Shown: positions 13,231 to 25,909 of the stretch, piece after piece
Numbering within the stretch: position 1 is the stretch's first letter
Layout: each line of letters begins with the position of its first letter
Assembly (NCBI GenBank): GCA_907163375.1
Contig: CAJQUW010014367.1
Coordinates: forward strand, 1 to 64,000
DNA from: Prostheceraeus crozeri
Lineage: Eukaryota; Platyhelminthes; Polycladida; Euryleptidae
DNA: 64,000 nucleotides
Reading direction: 5' to 3'
Translations under genes and position numbers: made by a program
Notes under the pieces: model-generated
Seen by the model: only the letters and a program-made list of their open reading frames with translations
Told to the model about the DNA's origin: nothing
Databases searched by the model: none

Positions 13231-13613
13231 TAAACAGGACATTGGATATTGTTAGATGTTAGAAACGGTGATGGCAAGTTCGAGCGCACATTACCAGTTA
13301 AGTGTAATAGCGCAACCTGATTGATTGATACTCTCCGGCAATCATTTTACTAGTCAATTGACCTCAAGTTTCATGATAATGTAAGAGATCCTTCTTGTAG
13401 TAATGAATAGACGTTTTTTAGCCTCATTTGAAATACATCCAGCCATTAGTAGCTTAGACCCTACAATGTGATAGAACACAGTTCGCGCGTATTTCAATAG
13501 TTGTTCGCAGCAGTGTCTGCAGCAGTGTCTCTACTTTTGTTTGACGGAGAAAGTTGACATCAAGACAGTGACAGCTATGCACAAGGACAAATAATTTGTT
13601 AGTATTCTATTTC

Positions 13614-13712
13614 GGATCTAGTTATAGGCCGGATTCTAGAGTCTTATCATTTGACAGGACTCCGACTCCAGCAAAAATGATAGGACTCCGGGACTCCGAC
13701 TCCGCATCCCTG
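13614..13712. mobile_element. hAT-like MITE remnant (GGACTCCGACTCC type)
   Basis: Contains repeated ggactccgactcc and ends gactccgcatccctg, the same right terminus as the complete copy at 34772-34944. The left terminus is not preserved. Confidence 0.5.
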
Positions 13713-15859
13713 GTTAGAAGTGTCACCAATTCAGTAATATACACGACTTACGTACACAATGCGAAAAATTCCAAAAGTAAAGATTACACTATAGAAAGCT
13801 GAAACATATACACAACTGTGTGATCTTTATTGATACGAGCTGTGGTAAGTGAAGAAATCGCTTCGAAATTCTCTCTGATCTTTATTGCTTTCTTCAAGAT
13901 CGCAGCGAAAGCAGTATCTGTATGGATTGGCCCTAATAACAGAAATCAAGCACGTTAGATAAGTTCTATTCATCTCAGCAGACATCCATTAAAAGTATCT
14001 TAAAGGGAAGTTTACAGTTTTTAGTAACCATCTTCCTCATAGCATACAATTTTAGGGGTAGGAGGCGAATGTGCAACTGTAAACAAATTTAAATGTTCAA
14101 GTTAAAATAACGTAAAATTCAACTGGTCCTACTCCTAAAAGACCGGACGTTTTGCCTGCGACGCTTCAAATAAAGAACAGCAACTGAATGAACATTATCC
14201 TCTTGCAGAATCGTTATCAACTGATGAGGTAGAGGACGTGTCAAGCGAGGTCGTGATTCGATGATCTGCTGGATGCAACGCTCTCATATGGTGAGGTTTG
14301 TGATGATGAAGAAGAGTATAATACCACTGAAGAAATGGAGAAACCTGATGATTTAAAGAAGATGGATTTGAGTGAAGTTCTTCTGTTGTTCATGGTACTG
14401 TTCAACATTAGCAGAAGAGCCATGGATTTTCTTTTGGAAGAACTTAATTCTCGCGGCATGGATGTCCCTAGGTCGGTGTACTTATTGAAGAAGAGGTGCT
14501 CTCCTCAGTCATTCGACTTCGTGAACCAGATAAAAAACCAGATGATAAAAGAATCTAAATATCCTAAACCATTACCATTAGCCGTTTTCTGTGGTGTTGG
14601 CAAGCCCAAACTAGAAGCTTTAATTGAAAAATTTGTCAGTGAAGTTAAGAATTTAAAAAGTTGTGTGCAGAATATATGTGGTTATGACATCATTATTGGT
14701 GAAATAGTATTGTGATGCGCCCGCTAGAGCATACATTCAATGTATTTATGGGCACTCCGCCTCCCTTGGATGCGGATATTGTAGAATCGCAGGTCAAAAA
14801 GAATTCGGAATGATGTTTCCTTATTCAGGATACGAGATCCTTCAGAACTTCAGTCGCACGGACGAGGATTACGCAGTGATGTCAGAAAATAACCAGGTAG
14901 TGCTCTCCCCTGTTGCTACAATATGTTCTTTACGCAGTTCTTTCCTTCCCGAGTTTATGCACAGTGTGTGTTTAGGAGTTGTCCGTAAATTATGTGAGGC
15001 ATACTTTGTTGGTTTCAAGGGTTTGAAGTTGCCATGTAAGTTAAGTTTTAAAATGAAGGATGAAGTATCAGTGCACATTTTGTCTTTGCAGAAATATCTG
15101 CCATCTGAATTTTCAAGAAAGCTAAGACCTCTTAAAGAATTTCCGCATTATAAAGCTGTTGAATTTCGTATTTTAATTTTGTATCTAGGTCCCGTTATTT
15201 TGAAAAATGTACTACCATTTGAATTCTATTCTAATTTTCTGTTACTACATTATGCAATATATTGTTTCTGTTCCCCTACATATTGTCCCTTATTGTATTC
15301 CGAAGCAGAAGGGTGTATTGAAAGATTCAGTGAATCGGCAGAGACATTATTCTGTAGGCGACTACAAACCTATAATACTCATATCATACGGCATCTGCCG
15401 GAGTTCGTGAAAATGTATGGTTGCCTTGATCTTTGGTCATCATTTGTATATGAAAACTATCTCGGTCTCTTGAAACGGCGATTGAAGTGCACTAGTGGAA
15501 TGATGAAGCAAACTATTAATAATCTCAATATTATGACTCGTATTTTTTCTGAAGGGCAAAGTTTTAAATTTACGTACACATTCGACTTTCCTAATAACTG
15601 TGCTATATTGGAAGATCAAACCATTATCATTATCACAAGTGTAGCAGAAAATGGTTTCATAAGTGGATTTAAATTGTGTTTCTCTCACGATCTATATGAC
15701 TATCCTTATCTTTCAGTCAATTTGAATATTGGATTTTATCGACAAACGAACAGTCAAATACGCGATGTAAATCCCCTTGGCAAATGCATTGTGATACCAT
15801 ATCCCAAGGATTTTTTTCTCGTTGTACCTTTGGTCAATTCTGAGTGTTACGTCAATTAG

Positions 15860-16700
15860 TTATTTTTTTGACATCTGAGCTTCCATGAACGATTACTGTA
15901 TTATGTATAGAATTGTGAGCTGCATCGCTGACTTTCTGACATTCACGGCATGTAATTGACATAAAAGAAATTGATAAGCAATTGCTCTCCTTGAATTCTC
16001 AGACATGTACTCTTTTTATGAAACCTGAACAGTGACCGCAGAACGTCATTTGAGATGAGGGGGTCACAGAATTTTAGGGGAAGTATGACTAACAAAATTT
16101 TGTTGTTTTGTGAAGTGCCGCAGACTAAACCTTAAAAGTTTTAGGAGTATGCCTAGTAAAGGTATGATAGTTTCTTAAAACGCCATAGGCGACGAAATTT
16201 TCCGTATTTGAAGGATATGGCGAGTAAATGTTGATGCTTTTAACCCTCATCGGATCAGCAAAATCAGCCATCATACTAGGTCCACCTCTACATATGTAGT
16301 CATATTTTGTTTCGCTGTATTTTTTACTTCCATCAAAGGAAATACATGCTTTATTACTCATTTATGATCACTTTAATCAAATTATCTTATAAATGCATTT
16401 ATTCGAGTCTTTCCAATACCAAAAATATAATACAAATAGAGCAAACAAATTTTAAAAAATTGCGAAAAAATCCGGTTTTTGGAAATTTTGTTAAGTTGAA
16501 AACAAAATGATTCATTTTTCACGATAAGTCACACTAGTGCTCAGTTGATTACTCAAAGTAATTTTAAAAAGGCATTATTGTACCTCACTTGATATATAAC
16601 AACAAATTCAGTACTGTAAAATTGATACTAAAGATCTAACAAGTTTTAGATTAGAGCTGTACTACTTATAATGTACTACTGCTGACTGCTGAATACGAGT
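15860..16700. other. Intergenic stretch
   Basis: No gene is recognised. A minus-strand frame at 16125-16361 (78 codons) has no domain I can name and no clear splice context, so it is not called. Confidence 0.35.
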
Positions 16701-17260
16701 ATACAAATAAAGTATGTGTGTTTTTTACAAGAAGGCTGGTCATCACCAACACGTTCTTATTGTTTGGAGAGATGCTCATGGTTCCACACATCGCGTATGT
16801 CATGGGCAGGGAAACCTTTAGCTGTTTTCATTTTGCTTGGGACGTCACGTCGCGGAGATATGATTGTCCCAGTAACGGTGAAGCCTTTCTACAAAAGATC
16901 CTCACACAAGGCTAAGGAAGTAAAATATCGATCAACGAAGACATTGCGATGAGATTGAGAACATGGCTGTGTCAAATTCATAAAAATTGACATTGCTAAA
17001 CCAGTAGCCCGCATCACATAACCAGAAGACCTTGACACCATATCTGGCAGGTTTCTGTGGCTTATATGCCCTACCAATCCACGGTAGGCATAGAGTTGTT
17101 CGTAGACAGTGATGGGAAGGGCATGTAATACCGTCGCAGAAGCTGTTATACAAGCGTACATCCAATTTGCCATCACTGGCCTGTTCATAAACATCCGGAT
17201 CCGGATTGTCACTACATGTAGTTCTAAGGCTTCAGCTTCCTCCTCTTCTGAATCACTCAT
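16700..17260 (-). pseudogene. piggyBac transposase fossil
   Basis: Read on the minus strand, one frame gives LPITVYEQLYAYRGLVG and another gives KPQKPARYGVKVFWLCDAG. The first frame returns with NVFVDRYFTSLALCEDLL, and after a stop, KGFTVTGTI and VPSKMK. These match, in order, the piggyBac DDE_Tnp_1_7 landmarks: tIDEqlvpfRG, KPhKyGiKv, DnfFTS and GtvR. The first catalytic Asp (IDEQ) is Tyr here, while the Asp before the FTS motif is retained. There are at least one frameshift, one stop, and a loss of the region between the second and third blocks. N-terminal and C-terminal parts are missing. It is a dead fragment unrelated in position to the piggyBac at 35.4 kb. Confidence 0.75.
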
Positions 17261-17299
17261 CTCATCGTCCTCATCTTCTGTGTCATGTTGTAGAGCTAT

Positions 17300-17961
17300 G
17301 TAGTCGTTGAATTATCTCATCGAGCGTCGGTCGCATATTTCCCTATGATTTGAATAAACTGACCCGTGTCATCTCAGTGTACCATTTTCCTCATCACTCG
17401 TGCCACCAATCAATACTTGTCTGAATTTTCAGTTCCAATTCGGTCACTAACTTTTGTAAAGTGACGAAATGTTCAACTCTAGCATTGATACTAACTAATA
17501 TCCTATACACGTTGTTCAGTGTAAGGGAGAGGAAAAGACCGCAGACTTTTCACAGAATAGGTAAGAAACAGTTACTACGAGACTATGACGTAATAAGCTA
17601 ACTCTCCTCTGTGATGATTCAGGAATAGATTTTGGTCGGATTTGGAAAAAAATCTGGCTCCAGCCGGTTCTTGGGAAGGTGTCGAATCCGACCTGAATTC
17701 CGACCGGGTTTGAAATCCGGTGTACCCCTACTAATGATTCTGATTCTAAACAGCACAGTTCAAAAAGAAATATTGAGATCTGTGATACTCTTGGAAGCCG
17801 CAAACATGCTTCATGATTAATACCAATCATCAGTACGACAAACCCTATACTAATAATACTAGTAATGACTGCATTTTTTTGAGCTGAACAATATGTCATT
17901 TATTTTATGGAAAATATGACTTTATTGTCTTCATATAGTTTCGTACAATTTACTTTTCCAG
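17300..17961. other. Upstream region of the DUF4806-type gene
   Basis: No coding exon is identified. A block at about 17627-17735 has repeated tcggat/atccga words and resembles a small miniature element. The last bases before 17962 form a pyrimidine tract ending in ttttccag, a good splice acceptor, so a further upstream exon (coding or 5' UTR) probably exists here or further left. Confidence 0.4.
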
Positions 17962-20900
17962 ATGGTGAAATTTGAGGACATAGTTTCAGCTCTAATTTAT
18001 TTTCTAAAGGAAAAATCCGTGGCAATTTACCCCACTGACGAGTTATCGGGATGGAACGCCAAGATTTTTGAGGAACACATGAATGGTTCGAGAAAGCAAT
18101 TGTTAGTGGATGTTGAAGGTGAAATCACTAAAGTACTTTTGCTTCAAATAAGTACACAATCCTGGGATGATGTGCACGATGGAGATCAGCACGAGTTAGT
18201 CGATACAAGAACTTTCGTGTACGAAATGAAGCAACAAAAGATACATATGGAAGAAATCCGTCAACACATTCAGCCGCTTCGACCGAAATGCAGACAGAAG
18301 TTACCATCTAAGAGGGTGAGAAAAAATAGTGTAACAATCTCTAGACAAATTTCATAATGGTTCTAATGTACTTCGACCTATTGTAATTTTGAGCAATCGT
18401 GAATATCTTAGACAGGATAGGAGACTATCTCTGTCAATGTTTGTTCTAACATTATGGGCTATGCATGTATGATAAAGAAATTAAGTTGGATATCATAGTA
18501 GACTACACTCTAAACCAGCACCTCCTAAATCACACACTAAAGCAAGACACTATTCGTAACTAATAAAAAAATCCTAAAGCAAAGTGTTTTAGGAGGCTAG
18601 CGCACTAGGGTTATTGTTCTCTTTAGTATGTCAACATTCTATTTCACGCAACCTCCTAAAATTCTAGTGTGTCGCGCTTTAGGATGCAGGTTTCTTCGAT
18701 TTTAGGAGGTGCTGGTTTACAGTGTACATCAAACATTCGAAGCGCGAGTGAATGTACCGGACTGGATTTCATGTAACATTGATTGGACCATTGTCAAGCA
18801 ACTTTTTTGACTGCAGATAGATCCTCTCACTTAGATAAGTAGTCGCATTCAATCTACGCATAAATACCATGATAAACTTTAAGCAATTAATCTAGTGAAG
18901 CATATACTCGTACAGTAAGTGTTCAGGTTTATTAACACGCCATCGAGCGAAAATGTTACTCAATCCAAGAAAAATCATGTAATCAATCTAGCATATCTTG
19001 ATGAAATAGTAGTATATAAACGTAATCAAAGGCATGAATGTCACTAAAAGTCTTAAAAGATGGATGAGTGTGAGTATACAAGTAAGCTTACATGTAGTAC
19101 TAGGCCTATAATGTAGTTGCTAGATAAACTCATAATACATGGAATTTCGAACACACATTGTAGATCTTGACACGCTGAATCCAAATATCGATTATTAAGT
19201 GGTATATTTTCACATTCGATTTAAATCGACGCAACTCTAAATATCTTAAACCTTTATGACGTATGTTTTTCGCTTTCAATCCATTGTTGCCTGAAATATT
19301 CAGATGACACTAAATATTTGGGTATCATGATTTGTATTTCCGTTGATGTAATGAGGATTTCATTATATTTCAGGTTTTCCTCCCACAATCTGAAGATAGT
19401 GTATATGAGACTGACACCCCGTCCGTCTTCGATGCGGAATCTCGACCAATCTCCGATGGATCAAGATCGCCTATGAAGGAAGTTCCTCGACGTCCTTTAC
19501 TAATGCCACCCCCTATACCAAAGGATAAATGGCAGCCAAAATATACATCTTCTCCAAAGATAAGACATTTGTCAGGTGCACAATTACTATCGACAGCATC
19601 ACCAGTGTTTTCAGATGGAGACATATCCGACATCCAACTTCCCACCACCTCTGACCAACGGGGCTACAATCAACCTCCCAATGATGATGTGTCACTTCAG
19701 GTGCTGAGAAGGAAACTTGAGAAGTCTTTTGGACATTCCTTGGACAGTCCACAAGGTTCTGTTAACATGCAACTGCTAATTTATCGACAAAATGTCAAGA
19801 TTTTGTCAGAGATGGCATACTTGAGACAAAAATGCTCAATCACAACTACTGCAGTCAATCTACATCCTGAGGACATCTTAACACGGGAGGAACTTGGTCT
19901 TCCCCTCAACTCCGTCGATTCTTTCAGGTAAGAAAGATATCTTATATGATACTAGCCTATTTTTCTAACAATATATATCTATGTATGCAGGTGCAAGTGA
20001 TCTCATGCAGTGTGGCTTTGGATTTTGAGTTGTAATTTTCTGTTATTTGTTTATCGAGGTTTTAATACGTCATGTACTTTGAATTGAAAGTCAATTCAGA
20101 TCTGATGTATTTCTCTAGAACTAAACAATACATACAGGCCAAACCCGAAAATTTACCGTTAATAAAGTAGGACTAACGGCTACAGAAAACACTGTATTTA
20201 TACCATTGCATCTTTCGAAAATTATCTATCAGGGTGTATGCGGCCAGATAAAAGTCAGTAAATTTTGTGAGTCAAAAAGGTTAGATAAATCGGGCAAAAA
20301 TTATGAATAGTCTTGATAGGACGATCAGATAATGGTCAGATAAATTGCATAACGAAAAGTCGCAAACACCCTGCGTATGATTCAAATATCTCAAATTTTA
20401 ACTCTTCCATTCAATTAAGAACTTGAGTAATATTATGTTGTTATAGCTCCATACTTATAATTGTTGTAGGTAAGCCTATAACTAACTACATGTATATGTC
20501 TGCTATAATCTTTATTGCCACAATATTTGATCAAACTGAATCTGGAATGCAAACACTTACAATCAGTGCCGGTCCCTCCCCTGAATTGATGCGGTTAGCA
20601 TTATAAATGTTGCTCCTGAATGCTTTCCTGCATTATTATTAGTCGTTATATATGTGAACGATACTATGCATAAAAATACTTTGATGATACTTGAAATACG
20701 TTTAGATAAGTTTTGTTAATGCTGCAAAGTTACATGTTTCTAATTTACTTTCCAGAGATTTCTGCAAACGTGTGGCAGATCACTCGAATTTCAAAGATAA
20801 GTGCATCAAATTTTTTACGCGTTTGGATGGAAGAACAACAAAGGAAGCCGTCGGAAGATTTATAGACGAGCTGATGCCGTATGAAATTCAACGGCAATTC

Positions 20901-21113
20901 AATAGACTAGGACTGAAAAACCGGCATAAATTCAAGGACATTGAAGATATTCTGTTGAAGCCGGTTTTACTTACATTTCTGTCCACCAACCACAAAGACA
21001 TTGAAGATTGCATAGCAACTCATTTAACCAATTCATGTGACCGAGCAGGTGGGCGAAAGAAAAGGACTTTGGCAAACAATAACGTAGAACCGTTGAGTGA
21101 TGATGACAAATAA
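17962..21113 (+). CDS. DUF4806-like domain protein, three exons
   Basis: The exons are 17962-18315, 19374-19927 and 20756-21113, together encoding about 421 residues. Donors gtgaga and gtaaga pair with acceptors tttcag and ttccag, and both junctions keep the frame (phase 0, then a codon split 2+1). The N-terminal ~40 residues (YFLKEKSVAIYPTDELSGW) resemble the short N-terminal module of many DUF4806 and BEN-containing proteins, where it reads like FLedkSVavVP. The middle is Ser/Pro-rich and probably disordered. Exon 3 carries the DUF4806-like domain (KFFTRLDGRTTKEAVGRFI, then RLGLKNRHKFKDI) and ends in an acidic DDDK tail. The function of DUF4806 is not established; such proteins are often multicopy and transposon-associated. 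The first ATG sits directly after a splice acceptor, so it may be an internal Met. Intact coding with conserved splice sites argues for a live gene. Confidence 0.72.
18506..18724. mobile_element. 219-bp MITE with ~25-bp inverted ends, TA duplication
   Basis: The left end cactctaaaccagcacctcc and the right end (ggaggtgctggtttacagtg) are near-perfect inverted repeats and are flanked by TA on both sides. It sits in intron 1 of the DUF4806-type gene. TA duplication and size suggest a Tc1/mariner-type MITE; other families with CACTG-like ends are possible. Confidence 0.65.
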
Positions 21114-22236
21114 TATGAACTTAAGTGAGTATTTTAGTGTTTTTTACCAATCATAGATTCTAATAAACTATCTGAAACGAAAGCAGTAGATCTACCTGCT
21201 ATTATAGTCCAAATTTCCCACAATCCTTCTTAATGTCACGTACTTTCACCTATTTAATCGGATGTAAGCTGATGTTATCTTACAAGTGTTCACGTGTACT
21301 TACAGGAAATATGCAGTGTATATCGTTGCGATAATGATAAGTATGATAATGATGATGCGATAATGATAAGATCTGTCACATTGTATCATTTGTTGAAATC
21401 AATTCACAGGTAAAATTGGCTCTATGTCGTATATAAAATAATGTAAGAGCAGCCAGGTTTATCAATTATCATTATCACATTCTTTGCTGCTTAAGAAAAA
21501 TACGGTATATCATATCATCCTTCTCCTCATACAGCGCTTTCAGAGTCTGTAGAAAAAAAAAGATTTGCTCTTACAGCCGTTTTATTGAGAAGATTTTCGG
21601 TGTTTATGAAAAGTTATATACAGCTTAAACCTCGAAATCTTATGTATATACGAATTGTTGAAGCCGTCACACAAGCACTATATAATCGTCTTTCATGCAA
21701 TGATTTACATGAATGGACGTTGAATCATTAAAATTCTTTGGAAATTAATACAATTTATGCTTGTGAAGTAGGCCTACTTCATTTACAGATCATTGCATAA
21801 TTGATACTGCATACATAAATTTATATGATATTGTATAAATGTGTGGAGTGAGACTTTACTGTTTAAAATCTTCTACCGCAATCCTTAGCTTAAATTCATT
21901 AGAATATTACATTTAAATGATCATAACATGCTCCATTTTTTACTGCTTCCGTTTCGGCTAATTAAATATGCTAGCTATAGTCGTACAAATACGATTAATT
22001 ATAGTTTAGGTTCTTTGTCTGCACCTTTTAGCTATCAATTTTTACTGATGATGTTTTTCAACGAATTTTTGCATATTTCTTGTATTATATTTCTCGTATT
22101 TGAATATATGAATACATGCATTGACAGTTCCTTGCTTTCTATTTCGTAGTTCCATTACGTGAACAGAAAAAATGCGAACATTCTACTTATTTGATTAGGC
22201 TGTCAGCAATACTTAATTTACTGTAACCATAACAAA
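21114..22236. other. 3' flank of the DUF4806-type gene
   Basis: No gene is seen. A cluster of gataatgat words lies near 21330-21375. Otherwise AT-rich and unassigned. Confidence 0.35.
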
Positions 22237-22391
22237 ATGGGAAGTAAGTGGGGTACCGGTATCCCATATGGGCTGCAAGTGGGCTACCCATATGGGGAAC
22301 ATCTGGGAAGAAGGGGAACCAGTCCCAAATGATGCCCATATGGGCTCCCAGATTATGCCAATATGGGTCCCATATTGGCTTTACCAGTGGG
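22237..22391 (-). mobile_element. CCATATGGG-repeat miniature element, second copy
   Basis: Multiple ccatatggg/cccatatgg words within 150 bp and a terminus accagtggg that mirrors the cccactggt start of the element at 10378. No coding content; frames across it are artefacts of the repeats. Confidence 0.5.
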
Positions 22392-22846
22392 TGTATCCTC
22401 AACGAAGATATCGGACAATACGCCAGAAGTTAGTAACTGTCATAGATATTCTTCTACTCATATCTTTAGTTTCCAATTATCTCACGAGTTTACAGTCATT
22501 ATATATCTTCCAACATGGTCGCTTATGTATAATGCTGCGTGGAATGTGTGCTTATGCTTCACATGTTCATCAACACATGGAGAATTTGCATCATTATAAT
22601 CAAGGCTGCAGAATAAAGCTTAACTTTTAAGCTACAAGCAAACTCCCAAATAAAGTGCATTATTTTTGCTCCAGATCTTTCACATTGCATGAAATTATAA
22701 CTCCTATTGTGAAGGAAAAAAATCACGTTTTCACCAACGGTGTCTGTGCCGATAACATTAAAAATGCGGAGCTAAAACAAGCCACTGGTGACAAAGGAAT
22801 GCTCAAAAATCCGCGGACAGGACTCGTACTACTACGATTGTTTTAA

Positions 22847-23108
22847 TCGAAATAATATAATGAAATCAAGAGTTTTAGAACATCCATTGATGTGTCCATT
22901 CCTCGGCTGTGCATGGTAGTCAACGCAAAAATTATATCATAAAAATTCAAAATTTTCCATTTTTCAAGATCGTTTTATTCGAGATAATGATGAAATCAAC
23001 AGTTTTAGACCCACTCTATCGGTGTGTAGCTGCCTCAGGTGTGGAAGCGTTCAAAGTATAGGGCCCATCACAAAAAATCAAACTTTCAAAATTTTCCAAA
23101 ATTTTCCA
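22847..23108. repeat. Diverged tandem pair, ~131-bp unit
   Basis: A block with gaaatcaagagttttagaac at about 22861 recurs as gaaatcaacagttttagacc at about 22993, with matching but diverged sequence between. It is followed by a degenerate tract of aaaattttcc words to about 23190. Confidence 0.4.
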
Positions 23109-23279
23109 ATTTTACCAAAATTTTTCAATATTTTCCAAAATTTTGCATGGAAAATTTTGATTCAAAATTTTCCGGAAAATTTTCATCACTAGATGGGTAG
23201 GCTGCGTGATACTTTGTAATTCAACATCGAAGTTGGTTGTGTAATATGATGTCAGTTCTGATTGTTTCTAGTGAATGTC

Positions 23280-23407
23280 AAAAATCTTCAGAATCCCCAC
23301 AGAATCCCCATAGAAGCGCTATGGGAGCTGTGGGGATGGCCTCAAAGCCCATTCCCACCCCATACCCATGGGCATTCCCACAGAATTCCCATGCCCACGG
23401 CAACCCT
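23280..23407 (-). mobile_element. hAT-like MITE (CAGGGTTGCCGTG family), second copy
   Basis: Ends cacggcaaccctg, the reverse complement of the start of the element at 6974, with the same ccccac-rich interior. The other end, near 23280, is uncertain. Confidence 0.45.
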
Positions 23408-24777
23408 GTATACATCCCTACTCTATGCGATGAACGGTGATCGGAACGAACGGCTTTTTTGCCTGATTGAACGGAATTGCAACTTAATTTTTACATGTAC
23501 TTATCGAGTGCATTTTGACACCCTAAATCATATGAAATAACATGTGACTAGTATTCAGAATTCACAAGAATAAGACACAATGCCAGAAGCAAAACAAGTT
23601 TGCAGCTTTAACTGAAAAATGCATTGTATGTCTTTATTTTCGAAATGACAGGCAAGCGAATTTTGCATTACTCGGAAATTTCAACGCTCGCCTTGTTACA
23701 CACATTTTCTTCATTCAACGCCCTGATTTATCAGGTAGATAATAAGAAATAACCAGTGAGGAAGAAATACTTTATTAAGCGGTAGTCACACATTCTTACA
23801 TCATACAAAAGTAGATAAGTAGGCCTACTCTACATTTGGGTTCAAATATACATGACACAAATAACTATACAGGCCTAGAGGACTTTAATGGTTATGAAAT
23901 TCATATCTGCAATACCTAGATTTACTTACAAGATTATAAATAGAAATTATCTTGATAAGATTTCATAGGATTTAAAACTATATATGACATTTTATAAACT
24001 GTACAAGTTCCAGATAGTATCTTATTTTGATGAAAGTTCGTTATCTACAATGCAGATTCAAGGCCGACTATAAGCATTCATAATAAATGAATATATAAGT
24101 AAGTAAGTAATTAAGTAAATTGTATATTTCGTAAATCATTGAAAATCAAGACATACACGTAAGATAGACACTGTTTGGGCACAGAATTTCATTGAAGAAA
24201 AGATAAGTAAATTCATAGTGCATTTATAATGTGAATTGACCGAATAAGCATTACCGAAAAAGAGATCTAAAAAACATGAACCGATAGCCGTATTGTTTGA
24301 CAGCATTATGCTCCTTGGAAAAAACGAGTTTCGTCGTCTGGATGAACAAATATAAATGAATGAATATACAAAATATACATGCATGTATAATAATTATCAT
24401 TGATTTAAAGCGCTTTTTCGAAAATATCAAGAAAATTTGAAAGTTTCCCGAACTTCGTATCTTTAATGTTAAAGTTTTAACCTAAAAGAAATTAATTATT
24501 TTTGGCACTACTATTGTACGAGTCACGGCATTACCTTGTCATGAGATTTCGAACAAGATGCCGGTTCTCGATTGTCTGTTTCATTTGCTTTCTATTGAGC
24601 ATTTTCACGACGTTCTTGAAGACTGGCGCATTCCCTACTGCTTTACTGCTTTACTCGATTCAATTCTGGTTTCTGCTGTATATCGGAAATTTCTCGTGAG
24701 CGGTGCAACGTTGGCAACAGAATTACTGCTTTTGAGGAACGTAGCACCATTGCTACATCAATAGTAAATCCCAGTAA
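23408..24777. other. Intergenic stretch
   Basis: No gene can be supported. A 68-codon plus-strand frame at 24558-24764 has a moderately protein-like composition but no recognised domain; it could be a stray exon. A gtaa-repeat tract lies near 24098-24112. Confidence 0.35.
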
Positions 24778-25835
24778 TACAATGTAAATCGCTGGATACG
24801 AAAATTACATACAAACATATACCAAAATTACATACAATTTGAAACTAACATCTGATACGAGATTCTGGTATGTCTACAGAGATTTGGTATGTTTTTCATA
24901 CCACATCTCACTTACTTTAGTATGTGATTGGTATGTAGCGATACGAACTATTCTATCTGTGATTGGCTGTTTTACACTGAAATACGAATTGTTGGTATGT
25001 TTTATATACGAGACCCGATGCAAATTCATCCTTATTCGTACGCCTCTTGTATGTGTGTGGTATGTGCAGCTTTAAGTCACATAGCACAAAAATATGTGTA
25101 TTACACACTACTGTCATAACTTTTTTCAGTAATACCAGTCGCGAATATTTCTTGTTTGAAAGAGTGATATTTAACTAGATTAGATTTATTGTGAATTTAA
25201 TGCTCCACGAATATGTCGTCGTTGCTACATATCTAGCAACATTAAGAAGACGATCAGTTAACTCTACTTTATGACCCAAGTTGATAAACATCATTTCATT
25301 TAAACGATATCTTTAGTGAAATCTTGTTGACTTATATATCTCAAACATGACTATTTTTGCGTCCATGAATTATAATGTGTTTTTATTTCGGATTGATAAT
25401 ATACTTTATTTCAAAATTACATAATGCATAATTGTTGATGGTTGAAATCTTATTGTTTATTCATGAAATGCCTTGGACTTGCGTGCATTAAAATCGAATT
25501 CAGTATTGAAAGTATGACTCTTGAATGTCATTATCTCACTACTTACAAAACAGTAGTAACAGTAGTGTGATCTTTATTGACAAAAGGCCTTAAATCAACA
25601 TACTTAGGACATGATTGATGCTTTCTTTTAACATTGTGCTAGTATGGCTTTAGTATGTAAAGCATACCATATTTGAAATAACATACGAAAAGCATACAAG
25701 AGAGCATATCAAGAGAATACAGAAATATACTAAAATATACTAATATAAAATAATAATAAATATGCTAATATACTAAAATAAATATTTTGGCATGCATCCT
25801 TCGTATGTGATTGGTATTGAGCGCTTTACAGTGTA
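24778..25835. mobile_element. Possible ~1 kb non-autonomous DNA transposon with GTATG/CATAC words
   Basis: The right end (ggtattgagcgctttacagtg) is an imperfect inverted match to the left end (caatgtaaatcgctggatac). Many gtatg/catac words fill both outer parts. It lies just downstream of the TIR gene, and ends and target duplication are not certain. Confidence 0.4.
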
Positions 25836-25909
25836 CACGTGCACATTGGGATAAAATGTACCCCATCGTAAATAGTATAAGTTATTTTTTCCGGAATTTG
25901 AGGTTTAAG

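Larger units (their letters stand above)
12118..15859 (+). pseudogene. CACTA/Tnp2-like transposase gene, frameshifted
   Basis: Two exons can be read. Exon 1 (12118-12193) starts MSRRAVNKRARIQLL and ends at a strong donor (gag|gtgagt). Exon 2 starts after the acceptor at 14207-14208, and the split codon joins in frame. A frameshift near 14255 and another near 14700-14711 break the protein. Past the second shift, the frame encodes CDAPARAYIQC, GCGYCRIAG, then HSVCLGVVRKL and further conserved blocks to a stop at 15859. These blocks, and FCGVGKPK before the shift, are typical of animal proteins related to plant CACTA/EnSpm Tnp2 transposases. The usual segment with DGLPLFKS is absent before FCGVGKPK, suggesting an internal deletion. 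The intron carries other repeats. Superfamily confidence is moderate; inactivity is clear. Confidence 0.7.

Noticed and set aside
14241-14459. Minus-strand Ser-rich frame
   Set aside because: It is the shadow of the acidic transposase segment on the plus strand.
16125-16361. 78-codon minus-strand frame as an exon
   Set aside because: Some protein-like look, but no domain, no splice partner and no second line of evidence.
22237-22630. Overlapping frames over the CCATATGGG block as genes
   Set aside because: They are artefacts of the palindromic repeat, which is open in several frames.
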